DNA of 64,000 nt from Halohasta litchfieldiae (GCF_002788215.1 NZ_CP024845.1:248001-312000), one strand, 5' to 3'. Numbered from the stretch's first letter, positions 44,097 through 53,778 are shown. Notes: generated by a model not told the origin, from the letters alone. Numbers and translations are program-made.

Positions 44097-45632
44097 ATGA
44101 CTCGTCTCACTGCCCTCCTCTGTTCGCTGTTGCTCCTCACTGCCGGGGTCGGATCGGCGGCTGTGGCCGCCGAGCCGTCGACAGCCACATCTGGGACGCT
44201 ATCGACGTCTCAGCCCCAACTCGACCAGAGCGCGCCGGTCGGCTGTGTCGACGGGATCTGCTACGACGACGACCTCCCGTTCGACGAGGCGACGGACCTC
44301 ACTGACGACGAACTCGACATACTGGTCGACCGAACGATGGCCAGAGTCGAGCAACTCCGCGGCCAGAAGTTCGACTCCGAGGTCCCAGTCGAGGTCCAGA
44401 GCCGCGCGGAGTTCCGCGAGGACAACCTCGTCACCAACACCAGCACCGACGAGACGTTCGAGCGCTGGAACGATGGGGTCTGGAAAGGGCTGTTCATCAT
44501 CGGCGACGACCAGCGGTCGGCCGCCGCCATCGACGGCACCATCGGTGAGGCAGTCAGCGGCTTCTACGTCCCGAGCGAAAACCGAATCGTCATCGTCTCG
44601 TCGACGCCCGACTCGCCGACAGTCAACGAACAGACGCTGCTGCACGAACTCGGCCACGCGATGCAGGACCAGTATCATGACCTGTCAGAACCTACCTATC
44701 GCGGTGTGACCCAAGACCGCGACCTCGCGGTCGACGGCGCTGTCGAGGGTGAGGCTGCCTATCTCGGCTCGCTGTACAGCGAACGCTGTTCCAGCGGCCA
44801 GTGGGACTGTTTCGACACCACCCAAGCGTCCGGTGGCAGCAGTGGCGGGAGCGGTGAGTCGACCAGCAATCCGGGCGTCCTGTTTCTCCTGCTCCAGCCG
44901 TATTCCGATGGCCCGGCCTACATCCACGAGATCAGAGAAACGGACGGCTGGGAGGGCGTCAGCGAGCACATCGAATCACCACCGACGACGACCACCGAAA
45001 TCATCCACCAGCAACCCATGAACGCTCCGTCGCTCGACGTGCCCGACGAGTCGACCGACGGTTGGGAACGCTACCCCGAGCAGGGCGGCGGCGCGGAGGT
45101 AACCGGCGAGGCCTCGATCTACGTCATGTTCTGGTATCAGGCCCGCGAGTACGGCGCTGATACCATCGACCCTCAGTCGTTCACCAACACCGACCAGCCC
45201 TACGACCGGTACGACTACGTCTCCGAGCCCTCCGAGGGATGGGCTGGTGACGAACTCTACCCCTACAAACGCGGCGACGACGACGGCTACGTCTGGAGCC
45301 TCGAATGGGACTCCACCGCGGATGCCACCGAGTTCGCAGAGGCCTACGGCGAGATTCTGACAGCCCACGACGCCGCCGAAACCGATTCCGGAGCCTACGT
45401 CGTCTCGAACGGCTCCTTTAGCGGGACCTATGGCGTTGAGGTCGACGGGACGCGCGTCACAATCGTCCACGCACCCACCGAGGCAGGGCTGTTCGAACTC
45501 CGGCCATCTCTTGAGCCGACGCCGGTCGTCGACGATGGGTCACGACTGTTCCAAGATGATGTTCCCGGCTTCGGCGTGGCGGCCGCGGTGGCTGCACTGC
45601 TCGCGGTCGTGATCGCGGGTCGACTCGACTGA
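44097..45632 (+). CDS. Hvo_1808-type surface protein with HELGH metal motif and PGF-CTERM-like anchor
   Basis: A 511-residue secreted protein. The signal peptide is LTALLCSLLLLTAGVGSAAVAA. The metalloprotease-type motif LLHELGHAMQDQYHD (about residue 183) is followed by an E in DGAVEGEAAY (about 215), the gluzincin or minigluzincin layout. The C-terminus DDVPGFGVAAAVAALLAVVI followed by AGRLD has PGF, a membrane helix and basic residue, the signal for archaeosortase A processing. I recognise the segment pattern as the haloarchaeal Hvo_1808 surface-protein family. Protease activity is inferred from the motif alone. Confidence 0.85.
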   Translation: MTRLTALLCSLLLLTAGVGSAAVAAEPSTATSGTLSTSQPQLDQSAPVGCVDGICYDDDLPFDEATDLTDDELDILVDRTMARVEQLRGQKFDSEVPVEVQSRAEFREDNLVTNTSTDETFERWNDGVWKGLFIIGDDQRSAAAIDGTIGEAVSGFYVPSENRIVIVSSTPDSPTVNEQTLLHELGHAMQDQYHDLSEPTYRGVTQDRDLAVDGAVEGEAAYLGSLYSERCSSGQWDCFDTTQASGGSSGGSGESTSNPGVLFLLLQPYSDGPAYIHEIRETDGWEGVSEHIESPPTTTTEIIHQQPMNAPSLDVPDESTDGWERYPEQGGGAEVTGEASIYVMFWYQAREYGADTIDPQSFTNTDQPYDRYDYVSEPSEGWAGDELYPYKRGDDDGYVWSLEWDSTADATEFAEAYGEILTAHDAAETDSGAYVVSNGSFSGTYGVEVDGTRVTIVHAPTEAGLFELRPSLEPTPVVDDGSRLFQDDVPGFGVAAAVAALLAVVIAGRLD

Positions 45633-45677
45633 ACCGACAGCCCACCTCTTTTTGAGACGGCCACACCAACACCGCGT

Positions 45678-46832
45678 ATGACCGATCTCCCGTTCGATAT
45701 CGTCTCGCCTGAAGCGATCCGAGAGGGGCGGGCAACCGACGCCTACTTCGAGCGAACCGAGTCGACGCTCCGAGCCGCTGACAAAAACCCACACGTCGCC
45801 GCCGAGGTAACTGCCGACCAGTTCCCCGACGGCGAGTTCGAACTCTTGGCGGGTATCAAAGACGCCGCCGCCCTGCTGTCGGGCCATGATCTCGACGTCG
45901 ACGCGATCCCGCCGGGTCGACTGTTCGACGGCGGCCCCGTGCTCCGCATCGAAGGACCGTATCTCGAATTCGCCCGCCTCGAAACCTCCCTGCTCGGACT
46001 GCTCTCGCATGCCTCCGGTATTGCGACCGCCGCCCTAGAGGCTCGACGCGCCGCCCCTGACTCCTCGGTGCTCTCGTTTGGCGCGCGCCACGTCCATCCC
46101 TCGATTGCGGCGGTCGTCGAGCGAAGCGCACTGTTGGGCGGTGTCGATGGGTTTTCACACGTGGCCGCAGGCGACGTGATCGGCCGGGAGGCCAGTGGAA
46201 CGATGCCCCACGCGCTGATCATCTGTTTCGGCAACGGCCATCAAGAGGATGCGTGGCAAGCCTTCGACGAGAGCGTTCCCGAGGATGTCCCCCGGATCGC
46301 GCTCTGTGACACCTTCAGCGACGAGAAAGACGAAGTGATCCGCGCCGCCGAGGCCCTCGGCGACCGACTCGATGGCGTCCGGATCGACACCACCGGCTCC
46401 CGGCGTGGTGATTTCCGCCACATCATCCGCGAGGTGCGGTGGGAACTCGATGCCCGCGGCCGCGAAGACGTCGACATCTTTCTCAGCGGCGGGCTGGGAC
46501 CACAACAACTGCGCGAACTCCGAGATATCGCTGACGGCTTCGGTGTCGGAAGCTACATTTCGAACGCCGAGCCAGTCGATTTCGCCCTTGATATCGTCGC
46601 CATTGACAATGAACCAGTGTCGAAACGTGGCAAACTCTCAGGGATCAAAGCAGCCTACAGAACCGCCGACGGCGAACACCATATCGGTCTCCGTGGTACT
46701 GAGGCACCTCCCGACAGCGAAGCACTGCTGGAGCCACTCATCCGGAACGGATCCGTCATCGACAGTTTCGACTACTCACTTGAGACTGCTATCGAACGGG
46801 CCGCACGAGATGCGTCGTTGGTCGACTTCTAA
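45678..46832 (+). CDS. Nicotinate phosphoribosyltransferase
   Basis: 384 residues with the archaeal/bacterial NAPRTase layout. The N-terminal domain has ATDAYFERTESTLRAADKNP. Then come LLGLLSHASGIATAALEARR (about 112), the catalytic His in FGARHVHPSIAAVVERSAL (about 137) and HALIICFGNGH, with DGVRIDTTGSRRGD and IFLSGGLGPQQL for phosphoribosyl binding (about 235 and 275). It makes nicotinate mononucleotide for NAD salvage. Its stop overlaps the convergent AMMECR1 gene by a few bases. Confidence 0.92.
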   Translation: MTDLPFDIVSPEAIREGRATDAYFERTESTLRAADKNPHVAAEVTADQFPDGEFELLAGIKDAAALLSGHDLDVDAIPPGRLFDGGPVLRIEGPYLEFARLETSLLGLLSHASGIATAALEARRAAPDSSVLSFGARHVHPSIAAVVERSALLGGVDGFSHVAAGDVIGREASGTMPHALIICFGNGHQEDAWQAFDESVPEDVPRIALCDTFSDEKDEVIRAAEALGDRLDGVRIDTTGSRRGDFRHIIREVRWELDARGREDVDIFLSGGLGPQQLRELRDIADGFGVGSYISNAEPVDFALDIVAIDNEPVSKRGKLSGIKAAYRTADGEHHIGLRGTEAPPDSEALLEPLIRNGSVIDSFDYSLETAIERAARDASLVDF

Positions 46833-47431
46833 AGCGATTCGACGCTGCCGCCGTCAGGTCGCTCGCGGTAGACCTGTCCCTCAAACAGCGTAATCATGGT
46901 GTCGTCGTCCTGCCATGCGACCGGCGAGATACCGGCCTTTTTGCAGACCAAGGAGAGATACTTTTCTTTGCTCCAGTTCTGCTCGACCGGCAGTGTGGGG
47001 TAGAGCCACGCGTGTTTGTCGCCCTGATCGATCGCAACGCCGTGGGTTCCGAGTTCCAGATCCTCCAGCGGATCGTTCGTGAGAAGGGTATTGCTGACGA
47101 CACAGACCGAAATCGAGAGATCGTCCAACTCCTTGGAGCCGATCTCCGATCCCGCCGAGTCGGCCGACGAGGCCTGAATGGCGGCGTCGACGATTGCGTG
47201 ACCGAGCTGATCCGAGCCGTGATAGGCTCCCGCACAGCCCCGAAGTCGTCCTCGTCCGCGTGTCGACTGAATGCGGACGAACGCTCCGGTTCTCGCATAG
47301 AAGGCATCCCGCATACTGCCGGGATGCTCTCGCTGTCCATGGAGGACATACGATTCGACTGCTTCTCGTGCGAGTTCGACTGCTCGTGCGCCGTCATCAT
47401 AACTCAGCTGAACGGTCTGTGCCTCGGACAT
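46829..47431 (-). CDS. AMMECR1-domain protein
   Basis: ATG at 47431 (MSEAQTVQLSYDDG) gives 200 residues. A longer upstream frame runs into the RNase P RNA on the other strand and is not coding. The AMMECR1 core has FVRIQSTRGRGRLRGCAGAY (the LRGCxG signature, about residue 78), the DLSISVCVVSN segment and LYPTLPVEQNWSKEKYLSLV followed by CKKAG. The biochemical role of the family is not established; the conserved LRGC region is thought to be its active or binding site. Confidence 0.9.
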   Translation of the reverse strand: MSEAQTVQLSYDDGARAVELAREAVESYVLHGQREHPGSMRDAFYARTGAFVRIQSTRGRGRLRGCAGAYHGSDQLGHAIVDAAIQASSADSAGSEIGSKELDDLSISVCVVSNTLLTNDPLEDLELGTHGVAIDQGDKHAWLYPTLPVEQNWSKEKYLSLVCKKAGISPVAWQDDDTMITLFEGQVYRERPDGGSVESL

Positions 47432-47540
47432 AACAATATACAAGAAGAGCAATGACTTGAATTCTTCCCATTTGTTTGGAACAGAGTTAGGGAGTGCCTT
47501 CGGCTGACCGAACGTCTTATCTGAGCCGTAGCCATAGACT

Positions 47541-48020
47541 AACAGGGTAGAGAGAGCCCGATTCCCGTGGCCCGGCGCACACTGACTCCAGTTCGGAGCA
47601 GTTTCGTCGGCCATGAGGAAAGTCCCCCCACCGTTCGGACAGGTGACCGGGCACAAGCCCGGAGTCGGAGACGACTGGCTCTGAAACAGAAACGAGACCA
47701 CCTGCCCCGACCAATGAAGCGCGTGCGGCCGCCGCTGGTGGCCGACGTCGCCCGCGGCCTCGCCGCGAGCGAGCGAACCAACCCGTAAGGGAAGGGAGTT
47801 AACCCGCAGAGGGAGCGTGGTGCGTAGCACCATGATTATAATATTGACGGGCAGGAACGGATGGAACGGTGAATCCTCACCGGTGCAAGTCCGCGTCAGA
47901 CGGTCGGTCCCCGTCCGCAGCAGGTGGATGGTCGACCGTCGAGGTAGTCCGAACACGACGACGGACGCTCAGCCGAATGTCGGGTCGAAACAGAAGGGGG
48001 CTTACTCCTCTCAGCCCAGT
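47541..48020 (+). ncRNA. rnpB: RNase P RNA
   Basis: The plus strand shows the universal RNase P landmarks in order. GAGGAAAGTC (about 47617) is the P4-proximal 5' consensus, AATCCTCACCGGTGCAAGTC (about 47870) is the central conserved block, and ACAGAAGGGGGCTTAC (about 47990) is the 3' consensus. The P1 helix can form between GGGTAGAGAG (47545-47554) and CTCTCAGCCC (48008-48017), and adjacent bases extend it. A T-run follows. The size of about 475 nt fits archaeal type A RNAs. It processes tRNA 5' ends. The exact ends are estimates. Confidence 0.88.
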
Positions 48021-48026
48021 TTTTCC
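48018..48026 (+). terminator. T-run terminator after RNase P RNA
   Basis: Five consecutive T residues (CAGTTTTTCC) directly follow the P1 3' strand of the RNase P RNA, the usual position for archaeal intrinsic termination. Confidence 0.5.
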
Positions 48027-48089
48027 AGCAGGAGCGACCGCACCGCCAAACGGACGCGCTTTTAGGTACCCGGCATCTAACTACGGGAT

Positions 48090-49061
48090 ATGATTTTCGA
48101 GAACCTTCCGACGACACCTCGGTCGGAGGAACTCATCGACAAGGCCTTTTCACGGGCCGCTCGCTCGGGCAAGGCCAAAGGCGGCCTCGAAGCCCAGCAG
48201 TCGATGCTGACGATTGCGGTTAACATCACCTCCGACAATCTGGAGAACGTTGTCAAAGCGTGGCCGGATTTCGAATACATCGATCCCTTTTATTACGAAC
48301 TGGCCGACGCCATCGTCGACGTCGACGAACTCCGACAGTCGCTGTCGAAAGTAACGTGGGCGAGTCGACAGATCGAAGACCTCGGCCGGGAGTATCAGCC
48401 GAAGCTCCGCAAAACCGACCCCGAAGTCGCCCGCAAACATCGCAAGCAGGCGTTTGCACGGATCGCGGACATTATGGAGCAGATCTCCAACGAGCTGTTG
48501 GCAATCGGTCAGGCCCGCGATGCCCTGAAGAACCTCCCCGACATCCGACCCGACGAGCCAGCCATCGTTATCGCCGGCTACCCGAACGTCGGTAAATCCT
48601 CGTTCGTCAACCACGTCACCCGTGCCTCGAACGAAATCGCTGAATACCCCTTCACCACGAGAGACGTCCAGATCGGTCACGTCGAACGCGACCACATCCG
48701 GTATCAGCTTATCGACACACCGGGGTTGCTTGACCGCCCCGAAGACGAGCGAAACGATATCGAGCGACAGGCCGCTGGCGCAATCGAGCATCTCGCAGAC
48801 ACGGTTCTGTTCTTCGTCGACGCCTCCGGTAACTGTGGCTACCCCCTTGACGTCCAGTTGGAGCTTCGCGACTCGGTGGCTGCTCGGTTCGAAGACCGTG
48901 ATATTCCCGTGTTGACGATCTGCAATAAGAGCGACCAGTCGACCGCTGTCGAAGCAGACGCGTACATGAGTGTCAAAAACAACGAGGGTGTAGACGAGGT
49001 ACTCGATCTCGCCATCGACGCGGTCGACTTCGAGCCCGAACTCCCCTCCCGCGGCGAGTAA
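48090..49061 (+). CDS. NOG1-family GTPase
   Basis: A 323-residue GTPase of the Obg/NOG1 type. An N-terminal helical domain (residues 1-155) is followed by G1 GYPNVGKSS (about 165), G2 TTRD (about 188), G3 DTPGLLDR (about 211) and G4 NKSD (about 275). The NOG1-specific segment YPFTTRDVQIGHV and the N-terminal FYYELADAIVDVDELRQSL match eukaryotic/archaeal Nog1, a large ribosomal subunit assembly factor. It lies 60 bp after the RNase P RNA, on the same strand. Confidence 0.92.
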   Translation: MIFENLPTTPRSEELIDKAFSRAARSGKAKGGLEAQQSMLTIAVNITSDNLENVVKAWPDFEYIDPFYYELADAIVDVDELRQSLSKVTWASRQIEDLGREYQPKLRKTDPEVARKHRKQAFARIADIMEQISNELLAIGQARDALKNLPDIRPDEPAIVIAGYPNVGKSSFVNHVTRASNEIAEYPFTTRDVQIGHVERDHIRYQLIDTPGLLDRPEDERNDIERQAAGAIEHLADTVLFFVDASGNCGYPLDVQLELRDSVAARFEDRDIPVLTICNKSDQSTAVEADAYMSVKNNEGVDEVLDLAIDAVDFEPELPSRGE

Positions 49062-49393
49062 CCTGTTGGGACGCTCGTCACGCGACCCAACAGACAAGCT
49101 GTGCTTACTTGCTCTCGGTCGGAATCCCCCTGAGAGACCGCTTGATGGTAACTGTTGGATGTGTCTGGTAGCGAATCACTGACAGTCCCAAAAGCCTCTG
49201 TGCAGAACGACGATTCAGGCTCCTGCTTTGTTGACACTCACTCCACGCGGTATCTCAAATCACGTGCTAACAAAATACGCAGGTCGACAAGGTAGCTTGC
49301 CGTGATTCACATGTTCGAGATACACACCCCAGTCACCCGCGCAGTTCACGACGAACAGCTCAGTCGTGCAATCAATATCGGAGGTGACCGCCG
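49062..49393. other. Gene-free region
   Basis: 332 bp between the NOG1 gene and the MscS-type helix-repeat gene. Start-to-stop frames are short and have no typical haloarchaeal codon use. Nothing was recognised except one GTCGAC site. Confidence 0.5.
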
Positions 49394-50143
49394 ATGACGA
49401 GTACGGTGACGGTTGCACAGACGGTTCCATCGTGGCTCCAAGAGACGATTGCGACGACGCTCGCGTTCGTCCCGCGGCTGATCGGTGCGATTGTTATTCT
49501 GCTGGTCGGGTGGATCGTCGGCCGGGCTGTGGCCAAAGTCGTCGGTCGACTGGCCGATGCGGTCGAACTCGATCAGGCTGTCCTCAGCACTCCGCTTGGC
49601 GAGATGTTGGGTGGGACCGAACAGTCCGTGTCGAACGCCTTCGGCACGCTTGCGGCGTGGTTCGTCTACGCAATCGCCGTGCTGGCGGCCGCCAACGCGC
49701 TGGCCATCGAGACGCTGTCGACGTGGGTCGCAACCGCGGTCTCCTATCTGCCGGCGTTCATCGCTGGCCTGTTAGTGATCGTCTTCGGCTTCGTCGTCGC
49801 CGACTTCCTCGGCGATGCGATCAAACGAACCCAAGCAGCAACCCAAAGCGCCTACGCAGGGGCGTTTTCCGCCGGAACGAAGCTGTTCCTCTACTTCATG
49901 GCCATCGTCATCGGCCTCGACACGATGGGCATCGACGTCGGGATTCTGTACATCTTCGCTCGCGCGCTGGCATGGGGAATCGCCGCCGCCATCGCCATCG
50001 GCGCTGGTGTCGCAATCGGACTCGGCGGTCGGGAGTACGTCGAAGAGAATATCGCTCGCTGGATGGGCTCTGCTCGTGAGGCTGCTCCAGCCTACGGCAA
50101 CCGACAGTCGGGCCCCGAGGGGTCGACGGCCGACGACGACTAA
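49394..50143 (+). CDS. Mechanosensitive-channel-type transmembrane helix repeat protein
   Basis: A 249-residue membrane protein with about five helices arranged as repeated units, e.g. LIGAIVILLVGWIVGRAVAK (about 28-47) and FIAGLLVIVFGFVVADFLGD (about 120-140). The unit V-x-x-L-P-x-x-I-x-x-x-x-V-x-x-x-G-x-x-x-A is the conserved TM helix repeat seen in CmpX-type proteins. It lacks the MscS beta domain, so it is probably a small membrane protein rather than a full channel. The tail is acidic. It converges with the DUF389 gene. Confidence 0.8.
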   Translation: MTSTVTVAQTVPSWLQETIATTLAFVPRLIGAIVILLVGWIVGRAVAKVVGRLADAVELDQAVLSTPLGEMLGGTEQSVSNAFGTLAAWFVYAIAVLAAANALAIETLSTWVATAVSYLPAFIAGLLVIVFGFVVADFLGDAIKRTQAATQSAYAGAFSAGTKLFLYFMAIVIGLDTMGIDVGILYIFARALAWGIAAAIAIGAGVAIGLGGREYVEENIARWMGSAREAAPAYGNRQSGPEGSTADDD

Positions 50144-50196
50144 CCGACCTTGATTCAGTCCCCCCCAAACGCCGATTTTTAAGCGGCTGTTTCGAC

Positions 50197-51474
50197 CTAG
50201 ACGAACTGCACTTCGACCGAGACCTCGTGGCCCAGTGCTTCGAGGACTGCATCTTGGATCGGTTCGGCAATCGCTGGGAGGGGGTGGCCCGTCGGCACTG
50301 AGATCCTGACAACCACGTGGTCGACTTGGCTGAAGAGGATCCCGTCAGTACGGCTCACGGTTATCTCGTCGACTCGTGTGGTATCGTAGCGTGGCTCGGA
50401 GAGCACGTCGGCAACCGCGTTTTCGACGGCCTGTTCTTCGACGGATGTGGTGTAGGAATCGTAGGTGATCCCACCCAGAAACAGCGAGAGGATCAGAATA
50501 GAGACAACGAGGATCACGATACGTTTGAACACCGCGCTACGGACGTCGGAGACGCGGAACCATGCTTCGGGACGGTAGCCGGAGTACCACAGGACGAGCA
50601 GTGCTGCGAGATTGATCGACAACACGTTGACGAGGACGAACACGCCAGAGCCCAGCGTCAGCGATGGAATCCCGTAGGCGATACCGATACCCATGGCGGC
50701 CGCTGGCGGGATCAGCGCGACGGCGATCATCACGCCGACGAGTGAGACCGAGACACCGGTCATGAGGCTGAGAATCCCCGCGACCCCCGAACCGAGTGCA
50801 ATCGCAAGCGCGAGGATGTTCGGGGCAAGTCGCTCGCGGACCTCGCCGATAGTCAGTGGATCAAGCCCTGGTGGGACGAGATTTCCAAAGCGGAGGACAG
50901 CCGCAAAGACGGCTGCACTGCCGACTGCCACCATCATTCCGGTGATCTGGAGTCTGACTCCCCGCACGAACAATGCGTGGTCGTCGACCACCGTGCCGAC
51001 GCTGGCCGCAAGCGCGGGGCCGATCAGCGGCGCGATCACCATCGAGCCGACGACGGTCGCTGCCGAATCCAACAATAGCCCAGCCGTTGCGACCACTGAG
51101 CTGATGACCGTCATCGTCAGATAGGTCTGCGTCCCAGAGACCAGATTCTTCGCGTCGGTCTGGATCTCCTCGCGGGCGATCTTGTTTTCGCCCGATTCCT
51201 TCTCTTTGTACTCCTCGGTGAGTTCGTCGAAATGATGGGAGATAACCGTTTCAGCCTCCACAACGACAGTATAGGTCCCCTCGTCGATCCCGACCTCACG
51301 CAAATCCGCGAGGACGGACTCGACCGCGTTGGTCGGGAGTGGAAAGGTAACGATGGCGCTAAACTCGCGGCTGCTGATTTCGTCGGTCACGACGTAGTCG
51401 ACGTTGGCATCGTCGAGGGTCTCGGTCACGTTCTGTTGGCTCCCAGCCGGAACCCGCACCTGAACGAGTCGCAC
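50197..51474 (-). CDS. DUF389/TIGR00341-family membrane protein
   Basis: 425 residues: a soluble ACT-like N-terminal domain (1-115, MRLVQVRVPAGSQQNVTETL), then about eight membrane helices (about 120-345) with the conserved GSMVIAPLIGPALAASVGTV and GMMVAVGSAAV. A second soluble C-terminal domain (about 350-425) follows. The membrane core matches the DUF389 (TIGR00341) family, whose transport role is not established. No neighbour suggests a function; it faces the helix-repeat gene tail-to-tail. Confidence 0.85.
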   Translation of the reverse strand: MRLVQVRVPAGSQQNVTETLDDANVDYVVTDEISSREFSAIVTFPLPTNAVESVLADLREVGIDEGTYTVVVEAETVISHHFDELTEEYKEKESGENKIAREEIQTDAKNLVSGTQTYLTMTVISSVVATAGLLLDSAATVVGSMVIAPLIGPALAASVGTVVDDHALFVRGVRLQITGMMVAVGSAAVFAAVLRFGNLVPPGLDPLTIGEVRERLAPNILALAIALGSGVAGILSLMTGVSVSLVGVMIAVALIPPAAAMGIGIAYGIPSLTLGSGVFVLVNVLSINLAALLVLWYSGYRPEAWFRVSDVRSAVFKRIVILVVSILILSLFLGGITYDSYTTSVEEQAVENAVADVLSEPRYDTTRVDEITVSRTDGILFSQVDHVVVRISVPTGHPLPAIAEPIQDAVLEALGHEVSVEVQFV

Positions 51475-51563
51475 GACTCATCCCTCCATGCGGTCGACTA
51501 AAGAACTCAGTACAGCCTCGATTTGGTGATCCTCTAGCGATCAAAAACGAATCGCCTAGCAGG

Positions 51564-52265
51564 CTAGGGTTGCAGTCGACCTAACACTGGAATGGCCTCG
51601 ATTGTCTCGCTGTCGAGATCCTCCCAGTAGAGTCCCTCGGGTCGACGCCCACTCGACTCGGTGTCGATGGTCTGGGTCGGCGTCACGATCAGATCCAGCG
51701 GCACGTCGTGACGATCCGTCTCGATTTCGTCGACGAGTTGGCAGTCATGGACGGTCGTCGCAACCGTGGTCGACTGGTCGACGCGGTCGAATCCCCGCAA
51801 GACGGCGAACTCCAAGTCGCTGTACCCTTCGCCTTTGCCGACGCGGCCACCTGTCTCGTCGACCGCGACGCTCCCGGCGATGATGAGATCGATGTGGGGC
51901 ATTTCCTCGGGGTCGACCGGAACGCCGTGTTTCGAACTGCCAGAAACCGTTGTTGCGTCGTCGATGTCGTCGACCTCGTCGGGGGCAAGTCGGAGAAACG
52001 GCTTCTCGTCGCGGAGCCGCGGCACCGCCATGTAGACGGTTTTCCCGTCGCGGAGCGCCCGTCGACGGACCGGAAGCTGTGGCGCATCCGGATTGCATTT
52101 GAGCGTGTCTGCCTGCTTCCACGCCTCGGTGTCGGCCAGCCGGTCGGCGGCCTCGCGGGCGTTTTCGAAGTTCGGAATCCGGCCATGGGGTGGGAACGGA
52201 AACCGAGCTATCCCCTCGGTTTCGAGATGGTCCCAGATTCGCTCGCGGAGGTCATCTTTGGTCAT
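51564..52265 (-). CDS. 5-formyltetrahydrofolate cyclo-ligase-like protein
   Basis: ATG at 52265 (MTKDDLRERIWDHLETEG) gives 233 residues; longer upstream frames look non-coding. Family features include LKCNPDAPQLPVRRRALRDG (about residue 60), GRVGKGEGYSDLEFAVL (about 150), which is the ATP-binding GxGxGYxD-type loop, and TTVHDCQLVDEIETDRHDVP (about 180). The family converts 5-formyl-tetrahydrofolate to methenyl-tetrahydrofolate using ATP. In archaea the true pterin substrate may be different. It is divergently oriented from the ArsC-like gene. Confidence 0.82.
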   Translation of the reverse strand: MTKDDLRERIWDHLETEGIARFPFPPHGRIPNFENAREAADRLADTEAWKQADTLKCNPDAPQLPVRRRALRDGKTVYMAVPRLRDEKPFLRLAPDEVDDIDDATTVSGSSKHGVPVDPEEMPHIDLIIAGSVAVDETGGRVGKGEGYSDLEFAVLRGFDRVDQSTTVATTVHDCQLVDEIETDRHDVPLDLIVTPTQTIDTESSGRRPEGLYWEDLDSETIEAIPVLGRLQP

Positions 52266-52425
52266 ATTGAGTGACTGGTTGGCTCGCCGAAAACGGTGTC
52301 TGTCGACTGCCGTTTCGTTCATCAAGGCGGCCTCACTGGCTAGTAGCCACTGCCTACCGAGAGCTATTGAGCAGTATATAATCTCTGAGCGGAATAGCAA
52401 AGAGGCACCCACCCGAAATCAAGCT

Positions 52426-52848
52426 ATGTCGACAAAGATTGCGTTCGTCTGTGTCCAAAACGCCGGTCGAAGTCAGATGGCAACCGCCTTCGCCGAACTG
52501 GCTCGCGCCGAACACGGCGCTGAAGACGACATCGAGATCGTTACTGGCGGCACCGACCCTGCCGACCATGTTCACCCTGAAGTCGTCGAGGTGATGAAAG
52601 AAAAGGGGGTCGACCTCTCGGATCGCGTTCCGAAGGAAGTCACCCCCGACGATCTGCGGGCGATGGATCTCGTGATTACGATGGGCTGTTCGGCCGAGGG
52701 CGTCTGTCCCGCGGCGTGGAACGGCGAGAGCCGCGACTGGGATCTCGACGATCCCGATGGACAGGGACTCGATAGCGTCCGGGCGATCCGTGACGATATC
52801 GAACGCCGCGTCGACGCGCTGTTCGAGGAACTGCTGGCGACTCAGTGA
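52426..52848 (+). CDS. Low-molecular-weight phosphatase/arsenate-reductase-like protein
   Basis: A 140-residue protein starting MSTKIAFVCVQNAGRSQMAT. The P-loop C-x5-R (CVQNAGRS, residues 9-16) and the DxDDPDG-like segment DWDLDDPDGQ (about residue 103), which supplies the general-acid Asp, mark the LMW-PTPase/ArsC fold. The second cysteines in GCSAEGVCPAAW (about 84-95) are arranged like the resolving cysteines of thioredoxin-coupled arsenate reductases. Arsenate reduction is therefore more likely than phosphatase activity. It overlaps the next gene by one base. Confidence 0.85.
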   Translation: MSTKIAFVCVQNAGRSQMATAFAELARAEHGAEDDIEIVTGGTDPADHVHPEVVEVMKEKGVDLSDRVPKEVTPDDLRAMDLVITMGCSAEGVCPAAWNGESRDWDLDDPDGQGLDSVRAIRDDIERRVDALFEELLATQ

Positions 52849-53093
52849 TGTCCACCGCAACCGACGGTCGCGCCTGCGTGGCCGAGACAACCGCCAGCGC
52901 GAAACTGCTGTACACCGTGCTCTGCCACGAGGGTGGACGGACACAGTCGGCTCTTGTCCAAGAGACGGGACTCAACCGCGAGACGATCCAGCGGTCGGTG
53001 TCGAAGCTTGTCGACTGTGGAGTCGTGACTGAATCACCCGATCCGACCGACGCTCGCCGGAAGCGCTACGAACCGATCACGTGTCACTGCTGA
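52848..53093 (+). CDS. Small winged-helix regulator, coupled to the ArsC-like gene
   Basis: ATG at 52848 overlaps the upstream stop (TGATG). The 81-residue product has a helix-turn-helix: SAKLLYTVLCHEGGRTQSAL, then ETGLNRETIQRSVSKLVDCG (recognition helix) and VVTESPDPTDARRKRYEP (wing). It resembles MarR/ArsR-type small regulators. A cysteine pair at the C-terminus (CHC) and others could sense metals or oxyanions. One-base coupling to the ArsC-like gene suggests local regulation. Confidence 0.75.
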   Translation: MSTATDGRACVAETTASAKLLYTVLCHEGGRTQSALVQETGLNRETIQRSVSKLVDCGVVTESPDPTDARRKRYEPITCHC

Positions 53094-53151
53094 GTAGCAG
53101 AGACACCGGTCACACGCAAGCCGTTTACCCGCTGACCACCCTACCGACTGT

Positions 53152-53778
53152 ATGTTCGAAGATCGCCCCGCCCGCGACAACGAGATCGTTCTCGTCGGCC
53201 GGTCGAACGTCGGTAAGTCGACGATTATGCGGGAGCTAACCGGCCACGCAGTGCCGACAGGCAAGAAACCCGGCGTCACACGCAAACCCAACCATTTCGA
53301 CTGGTCGGGCGAGAGCTTCATGTTTACCGACCTCCCCGGCTTCGGCTTCATGTCCGGCGTCGAAGGCGAACACCAAGAGACGATCCAGACCGATATCGTC
53401 CATTATCTGGAGGACAACGCCGAGGGGATTCTGGCAGCCGTGCTCGTGGTCGACGGCAAGAGCGTGATCGATATCATCGACCGCCACAGCGAGCGCGGGA
53501 ACATCCCCCACGACGTCGAGATGTTCCATTTCCTCGAAGAGCTTGATATTCCGGTCGTCGTCGCGGTCAATAAGATGGACAAAGTCGACGACAAAGACCA
53601 GCGGCTCAACGACCTCTGTGATCGGCTCGGTCTCTTTCCGCCGTGGCAGCAGTGGCAGGACGATACGATAGCGCCAATCACCGCGAAAAAGGGTCGGATC
53701 AACTCGCTCCGCGAGGCGCTCTCACATCACCTCCACGAGGCCAAGCGCGACGATCTCCTCCAGTTCGTCAAAAAGTAG
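53152..53778 (+). CDS. engB: GTP-binding protein EngB
   Basis: 208 residues, a typical EngB/YihA GTPase: G1 GRSNVGKST (about residues 16-24), G2 [11 protein letters not shown]3 DLPGFGFM (about 61), G4 NKMDK (about 140), and the SAKKG-like ITAKKGRI G5 (about 181). EngB proteins take part in large ribosomal subunit assembly. The gene is preceded by a 58-bp gap after the small regulator. Confidence 0.9.
   Translation: MFEDRPARDNEIVLVGRSNVGKSTIMRELTGHAVPTGKKPGVTRKPNHFDWSGESFMFTDLPGFGFMSGVEGEHQETIQTDIVHYLEDNAEGILAAVLVVDGKSVIDIIDRHSERGNIPHDVEMFHFLEELDIPVVVAVNKMDKVDDKDQRLNDLCDRLGLFPPWQQWQDDTIAPITAKKGRINSLREALSHHLHEAKRDDLLQFVKK

Noticed and set aside
47432-47956. Upstream extension of the AMMECR1 frame on the minus strand
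   Set aside because: It overlaps the RNase P RNA and has no AMMECR1 homology; ATG at 47431 gives the normal family length.
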